From assembly GCA_947468255.1 (NCBI GenBank), contig CANIMM010000078.1:1-10991 (forward strand): a DNA stretch of 10,991 nt, written 5' to 3'. The DNA is from Chitinophagaceae bacterium (GTDB lineage Bacteria > Bacteroidota > Bacteroidia > Chitinophagales > Chitinophagaceae). This document shows, one piece after another, positions 6,903 through 10,991 of this stretch (position 1 is the first letter of the stretch; each line of letters starts with the position of its first letter). Under the pieces are notes generated by a model, which saw only the letters and a program-made list of their open reading frames with translations, did no database searches and was not told the origin of the DNA. Made by a program: the position numbers and the translations under genes.

Positions 6903-7310
6903 CTATTTACCGATCATACTATCTACACTAACTCTTCCGGGTCCTAAAAACAATAAAACAACGAAGCTGATTAAGTATAAAGCGTCTATTTCACCTTTTC
7001 CAAAAACTTCGCCATGATGCACCTGAAATAAAGCAACACACATGGTTGTGATTAAAGGAATTGCAGATAGTCTTGTAAACAGGCCAAGTACCAAAAAAAG
7101 TGAGCAGAAGAACTCTGCAAAAATTACCAAGGTGAGGGAAAAAGTACTTCCTATTCCCAAGAAATTGATAAAGGTGTTATGAATAGCACTGAAGTGTAGC
7201 AACTTGTCATACCCATGCGACATCATTAAAAAGCCAATACCAAGTCTTAATAAAAGCATGGCTGCTGAAAATGTACCAGCACTATACTTAATGGATAAGA
7301 GTTTTTTCAT
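6903..7310 (-). CDS. DoxX family membrane protein
   Basis: The 135-residue product is an integral membrane protein of the DoxX type, with about four hydrophobic segments: residues 14-33, 45-67, 70-93 and 110-125 (approximate). The first contains LLLRLGIGFLMMSHGYDKLLHF, a pattern typical of the family, in which an R and later HGxxKL recur. The end GPGRVSVDSMIGK also fits the family, which commonly ends with GPGRxSxD. DoxX relatives have been linked to quinone-dependent redox reactions and oxidative stress, but most are uncharacterised. The ATG at 7310 follows an AT-rich leader with no Shine-Dalgarno. On the minus strand a near-match to the -7 box, TAACTTTA (7348 down to 7341), has TTG 21 bases further upstream, a weak promoter candidate. 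The thioesterase gene follows. Confidence 0.9.
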   Translation of the reverse strand: MKKLLSIKYSAGTFSAAMLLLRLGIGFLMMSHGYDKLLHFSAIHNTFINFLGIGSTFSLTLVIFAEFFCSLFLVLGLFTRLSAIPLITTMCVALFQVHHGEVFGKGEIDALYLISFVVLLFLGPGRVSVDSMIGK

Positions 7311-7509
7311 TGGTTGTAATTTAAATTAATGAATAAAAAATAAAGTTAAAAAGCAATTGATCGTCCTTACAATAACAACATTTCAAACAAAATTCGTTTA
7401 GTTTGAATCAGTTATCCACTTATTAACAAACGTGCGGAAATGGTGCTAAATAAAAGGGCAATATAGTTAATTTTACAACATCATTAAAGTGATTGATATA
7501 ACCAATACA

Positions 7510-10500
7510 ATGAAGCAACTATTCACCTTGCTAATTTTTGCAGGTCTTTTTACAATACCTGCCACTGCACAATTAAATCATTCCTATTCCGATACAGAAA
7601 AAAAGTTTAAAGAGGCCAGTGAACTTTTTGGTAATCACCAATATGCACTTGCTTATCCTTTGTTACATGAACTAAAATTACAATATAGCGTTAATCAAAA
7701 TGCTCATTCCACTTATTTGGCAGACGATGTGAATTATTTCTATATCGTAACTGGCCTAAAATTGGGAATTCCAATTGCTGAAGACCAAGCCAATCATTAT
7801 CTTGATTGGTCAGTCAATAAGGTGCGAAAAGAACAAATGAGTTATCATCTGGGGCAATATTATTTTATGAAGGACGATTTTCGCAAATCGGTCGAAAATT
7901 ACGAAGCTGCAGGATTAGACAATTTGAATAATGAACAAATTGCTGATTCAAAATTTGAAAGAGCATATAGTTATTTTAACCTTAAAAGGTTGAATGATTC
8001 TAAGCCGCTTTTCAATGAGATTCAGCAAATGTCTAGTAGCAATTATTATTTTCAAGCCAACTATTATCATGGATTCATCAGTTATTATGAGCACCGCTAT
8101 GAAGAGGCTTTGAAATCGTTTAGAATTGTTGAAAAACAGGAGGATTACAAAAGGGTAGTTCCTTACTATATAGCTGAAATTTATTATTTTCAGCATAAAA
8201 AAGAAGCGGCACTTAAATATTGTGAAAGTATTGTAAGCAAAGTAGAGTTGTACTACGACAAGGAGTTAAAGCAGTTAATGGGGCAAATATATTTCGAAAA
8301 TGGTTCTTACGGTAAAGCACTTCCATTTCTGGAATATTATATAAATAACAGCTCTATAGTAAGCAAAGAGATTTTATATGAGGAAAGCTTTTGTTATTAT
8401 AAAACCAATGTCTTAAATAAAGCGATTGAAGGCTTTAAACAGTTAAGCAGTGAAATTGATTCTTTGGGTCAAAATAGTATGTATTTATTAGGAGATTGTT
8501 ACTTGAGAACCAATCAAAAAACAAATGCAAAGAATGCCTTTCAGTTTTGTGCTTATAATGGTAATAATAAAGAGCAACAGCAAATTTCACTTTTTAATTA
8601 TGCTAAATTATGTTATGAATTAGGTTTTCATGATATAGCGCTTAAGGAAATGCGGAATTTTATTGCTAATTACCCCTCGTCTTCATACTATACTGAGGCC
8701 ATTGAAATTGCAGTTAATTTATTGGAACATACTAACAATTTTAATGATGCATTATTGTTGTATGAATCTTTCAAAAAGCCTACTGCCATTATGCTAAAGA
8801 CATATCCCCGAATATTATATGGAAGAGCAGTTGAGTATGTAAATGATCAGCAAATTGTAAATGCGGATGTATTATTGAGTAAAATTTTAAAAATGCCGGT
8901 TTCAACTGTTACGCCTTATGCTAATTTTTGGAAGGGGGAAATTGCTTGTCAAACACAACATTATGATGAGGCGATTCGTTTTTTGACTAATTATTTGCAA
9001 AGTGGAGCAGGTACTCAGGGAGAGGCTAATTCAATAACTGCTAAATACAATTTGGGATTTTGCTATAGTAAGAAGGAAAATTACAAACAAGCATTACCTT
9101 ATTTTGAATCAATAGCAAAATCAACTTCTACAGCCAGTCCATTGCAACAAGATGCCTATGTTCGCTCTGCGGATTGTTATTTAATGTTGAAAGATTTTTC
9201 TAAAGCAAATGTTATTTATGAATTGATTATTAATAATGCATTACCTCAAAGTGACTACGCCATGTTCCAAAAGGGATTAATAGCAGGAATTAAAGGTTCA
9301 GACGTCAAAATTTCAGTTCTTAAAGAATTAATCAGAAAATACCCCAATAGTAATTTAATTCCCAATGCTAATTTGGAAATTGCTTCAAGTTTTATGGCAG
9401 ATGAAAAATTTAAGGAAGCCATTCCTATTCTTAATGCAATTTTAAATACTTCAACAATAGCAGTGCTAAAACCTACTGCTTTTTTAAAACTTGGTTTAAG
9501 TTATTATAACCTGAATAATAATAGCCAAGCATTGAAGTATTATCAACAACTGATAGAGCTGTATCCTCTATCAGCCGAAGCGGATGAGGCATTGGAAACA
9601 ATTAGAAATATTTATGTTGAGGAAAATAAAACTGTTGACTACATAGAATTTATGCGAAAAAATGGTAAAAACATTTCTATTAGCGAAGCTGATTCCATCA
9701 CTTTTGTAGCTGCTGAATTAAAATATACTGCCAATGATTTCCCTGCTGCCATCAGTAGTTTAAACCTTTATCTTACCCAATACCCAACAGGAAGCTATTC
9801 ATTAATTGCAAATTATTTATTAGGGGATTGTTATTATAAAATTAAAGAATGGGAAAAAGCATTGCAGGCTTATGATTTTGTGAAAACTAAAGGATATAAC
9901 AAATATTTTGAAAATGCTTCTTTAATTTCTGCAAGGGTTAATTATTTTGAATTAAAAAATTACCTTACTGCAAAAAATAATTTCAACTCTTTACTGCAAT
10001 ATACAGTGAATCAAGATAATCAACTAGAAGCATTGAGGGGTTTGGTTCGCTGTAATTATCAATTGAAAGATTACCCCCTTGCCAATGAGGCTGCTATTAA
10101 ATTGCTTACCCAAAAAGGGATAAGTACAGATGATAAATCAATAGCATGGTTAGTTTTAGGCAAGTCGCAACAAATTAATTCCGATTATAAGTCTGCAATA
10201 GCTTCTTTTAAATCTTGTTCCTTAATCAATAAATCTGCTTGGGGAGCAGAATCACGCTATGAAATAGCACATTGCCTTTTTTTATTAGGCAATTATTCTG
10301 AAGCAGAAAAAGCTGCTTTGGCCACTATTAAAGAAACGGGCAACTATGATTTTTGGTTAACTAGCGCATATTTATTAATTGGAGATATTTATATGAAGCA
10401 AAAGGATTTTTTTAATGCAAAAGCAACTTTTGAAAGTGTTGCAAAAAATTCGGTAATTGTTGAATTGAAAAATGAAGCCAAACTCAAATTAGATCATGCT

Positions 10501-10536
10501 ATCGAAGAAGAAAAAATTAGTTCGAAAATTAAATAA
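7510..10536 (+). CDS. Large secreted TPR-repeat protein
   Basis: This 1008-residue protein begins with a clear signal peptide (Lys2, hydrophobic 4-16, cleavage likely after TA at 19-20), so it is exported to the periplasm. Almost all the rest is helical tetratricopeptide repeats, with repeated patterns such as Y..A...Y..I...YP and AxYxLGxCY. Near residues 668-735 a distinct stretch includes YPLSAEADEAL followed by RNIYVEEN and DYIEFMRK, which I recall from a widespread Bacteroidota TPR family encoded beside an outer membrane protein. TPR arrays bind partner proteins, so a scaffold or assembly role at the envelope is inferred. No enzyme domain, lipobox or type IX secretion tail is visible. The start is ATG 7510; a GTG 21 bases upstream would put polar residues before the signal peptide. 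The barrel gene starts 56 bases downstream. TAATTTTA at 7468-7475 is a one-off match to the -7 box. Confidence 0.92.
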   Translation: MKQLFTLLIFAGLFTIPATAQLNHSYSDTEKKFKEASELFGNHQYALAYPLLHELKLQYSVNQNAHSTYLADDVNYFYIVTGLKLGIPIAEDQANHYLDWSVNKVRKEQMSYHLGQYYFMKDDFRKSVENYEAAGLDNLNNEQIADSKFERAYSYFNLKRLNDSKPLFNEIQQMSSSNYYFQANYYHGFISYYEHRYEEALKSFRIVEKQEDYKRVVPYYIAEIYYFQHKKEAALKYCESIVSKVELYYDKELKQLMGQIYFENGSYGKALPFLEYYINNSSIVSKEILYEESFCYYKTNVLNKAIEGFKQLSSEIDSLGQNSMYLLGDCYLRTNQKTNAKNAFQFCAYNGNNKEQQQISLFNYAKLCYELGFHDIALKEMRNFIANYPSSSYYTEAIEIAVNLLEHTNNFNDALLLYESFKKPTAIMLKTYPRILYGRAVEYVNDQQIVNADVLLSKILKMPVSTVTPYANFWKGEIACQTQHYDEAIRFLTNYLQSGAGTQGEANSITAKYNLGFCYSKKENYKQALPYFESIAKSTSTASPLQQDAYVRSADCYLMLKDFSKANVIYELIINNALPQSDYAMFQKGLIAGIKGSDVKISVLKELIRKYPNSNLIPNANLEIASSFMADEKFKEAIPILNAILNTSTIAVLKPTAFLKLGLSYYNLNNNSQALKYYQQLIELYPLSAEADEALETIRNIYVEENKTVDYIEFMRKNGKNISISEADSITFVAAELKYTANDFPAAISSLNLYLTQYPTGSYSLIANYLLGDCYYKIKEWEKALQAYDFVKTKGYNKYFENASLISARVNYFELKNYLTAKNNFNSLLQYTVNQDNQLEALRGLVRCNYQLKDYPLANEAAIKLLTQKGISTDDKSIAWLVLGKSQQINSDYKSAIASFKSCSLINKSAWGAESRYEIAHCLFLLGNYSEAEKAALATIKETGNYDFWLTSAYLLIGDIYMKQKDFFNAKATFESVAKNSVIVELKNEAKLKLDHAIEEEKISSKIK

Positions 10537-10592
10537 ACATTTTTATTTTTTAAATGGAATTCAAAATTGATTATTTTAATTGAATGTTTATT

Positions 10593-10991
10593 ATGAATAT
10601 AAAGAGGATACTGTTATCGATTCTTTTTTTTGCAATGAGTGGCGCTATTTATGCACAAAAAGACACCACCAAAAAACAGGTTATTGATATTATTTCTAGT
10701 TTTAAACCTGTAATCAGCAATACGCCTAAAGTGAATTTTTCGGCGACCTATTTAACTGCTGATACTTCCAAATATATAGCTCCTTACAGCATTCCTTCAT
10801 TGAATTTATTTTTCAGTTACCAGCCAGTCTCATTAAAACCGTTGGCTTTAAATAAAGATTCTGTTTTACACTTGGGTCTAAGAAATTTTTTAAAAGTTGG
10901 GTATGGTAATCTTTCTTCCCCTTTAGCAAGTGCCTATTTTAGCTTGGGTGATGGTGTTAAAAGTTTGGTCAACCTATCTGCTAATTATATT
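10593..10991 (+). CDS. Outer membrane beta-barrel protein, N-terminal part (runs off window)
   Basis: An open frame starts at ATG 10593 and continues to the window edge without a stop, giving the first 133 residues. It begins with a signal peptide (MNIKR, hydrophobic to about residue 19, cleavage likely after YA at 20-21, before QKDTT). The mature start has a motif around FKPVISNTPKVNFSA, then IPSLNLFFSYQP and LKPLAL, followed by alternating polar and aromatic residues (LRNFLKVGYGN, ASAYFSLGDG) that look like amphipathic barrel strands. From memory this resembles a Bacteroidota outer membrane family often annotated as TonB-dependent receptor, but no plug domain or TonB box is seen in this part. 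It lies 56 bases after the TPR gene on the same strand, with no terminator between, which suggests an operon. Function unknown. Confidence 0.85.
   Translation, partial: MNIKRILLSILFFAMSGAIYAQKDTTKKQVIDIISSFKPVISNTPKVNFSATYLTADTSKYIAPYSIPSLNLFFSYQPVSLKPLALNKDSVLHLGLRNFLKVGYGNLSSPLASAYFSLGDGVKSLVNLSANYI

Noticed and set aside
7412..7420. DnaA-box-like TTATCCACT upstream of the TPR gene
   Set aside because: A single eight-of-nine match with no cluster, no dnaA or dnaN and no unwinding region nearby; expected by chance.

Overview
The window looks like a chromosomal housekeeping region of a low-GC member of the Bacteroidota, most likely near the Chitinophagaceae; the family-level guess is an inference from protein flavour. 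Supporting signs are AT-rich spacers, start codons without Shine-Dalgarno sequences, promoter elements of the Bacteroidota type (TTTG, about 20 bases, TAnnTTTG), a short lipoprotein with a Bacteroidota-style lipobox, and a long periplasmic TPR protein followed by an outer membrane barrel gene.

Layout from left to right. A strong promoter, the initiator tRNA-fMet gene and an intrinsic terminator occupy bases 7-146. Two ribosome-assembly GTPases follow on the plus strand, era (30S maturation) and der (50S maturation), then a tiny lipoprotein gene. Translation initiation and assembly of both ribosomal subunits are thus encoded side by side. Next come two minus-strand genes: cinA (pyrophosphatase/NMN deamidase type protein of NAD repair and salvage) and, downstream of it, a 2-oxo acid dehydrogenase E2 subunit without its E1 and E3 partners nearby. 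A plus-strand two-helix membrane protein (DUF6526-like) diverges from cinA. It converges on a minus-strand pair, a DoxX-family membrane protein followed by a 4HBT acyl-CoA thioesterase that appears to start with TTG. The right end holds a divergently transcribed 1008-residue secreted TPR protein and the N-terminal part of an outer membrane barrel protein, which runs off the window; these two probably form an operon whose products work together at the envelope.

No mobile element, CRISPR array, defence system or clearly new system is visible, and no gene-free stretch exceeds 300 bases. The points most worth a second look are the tRNA promoter abutting the mature tRNA, a 48-base in-frame duplication in the E2 linker, a TTG-started thioesterase, an AT-rich repeat cluster before der, two coding-like minus-strand scraps in spacers, and the TPR/barrel pair of unknown function.
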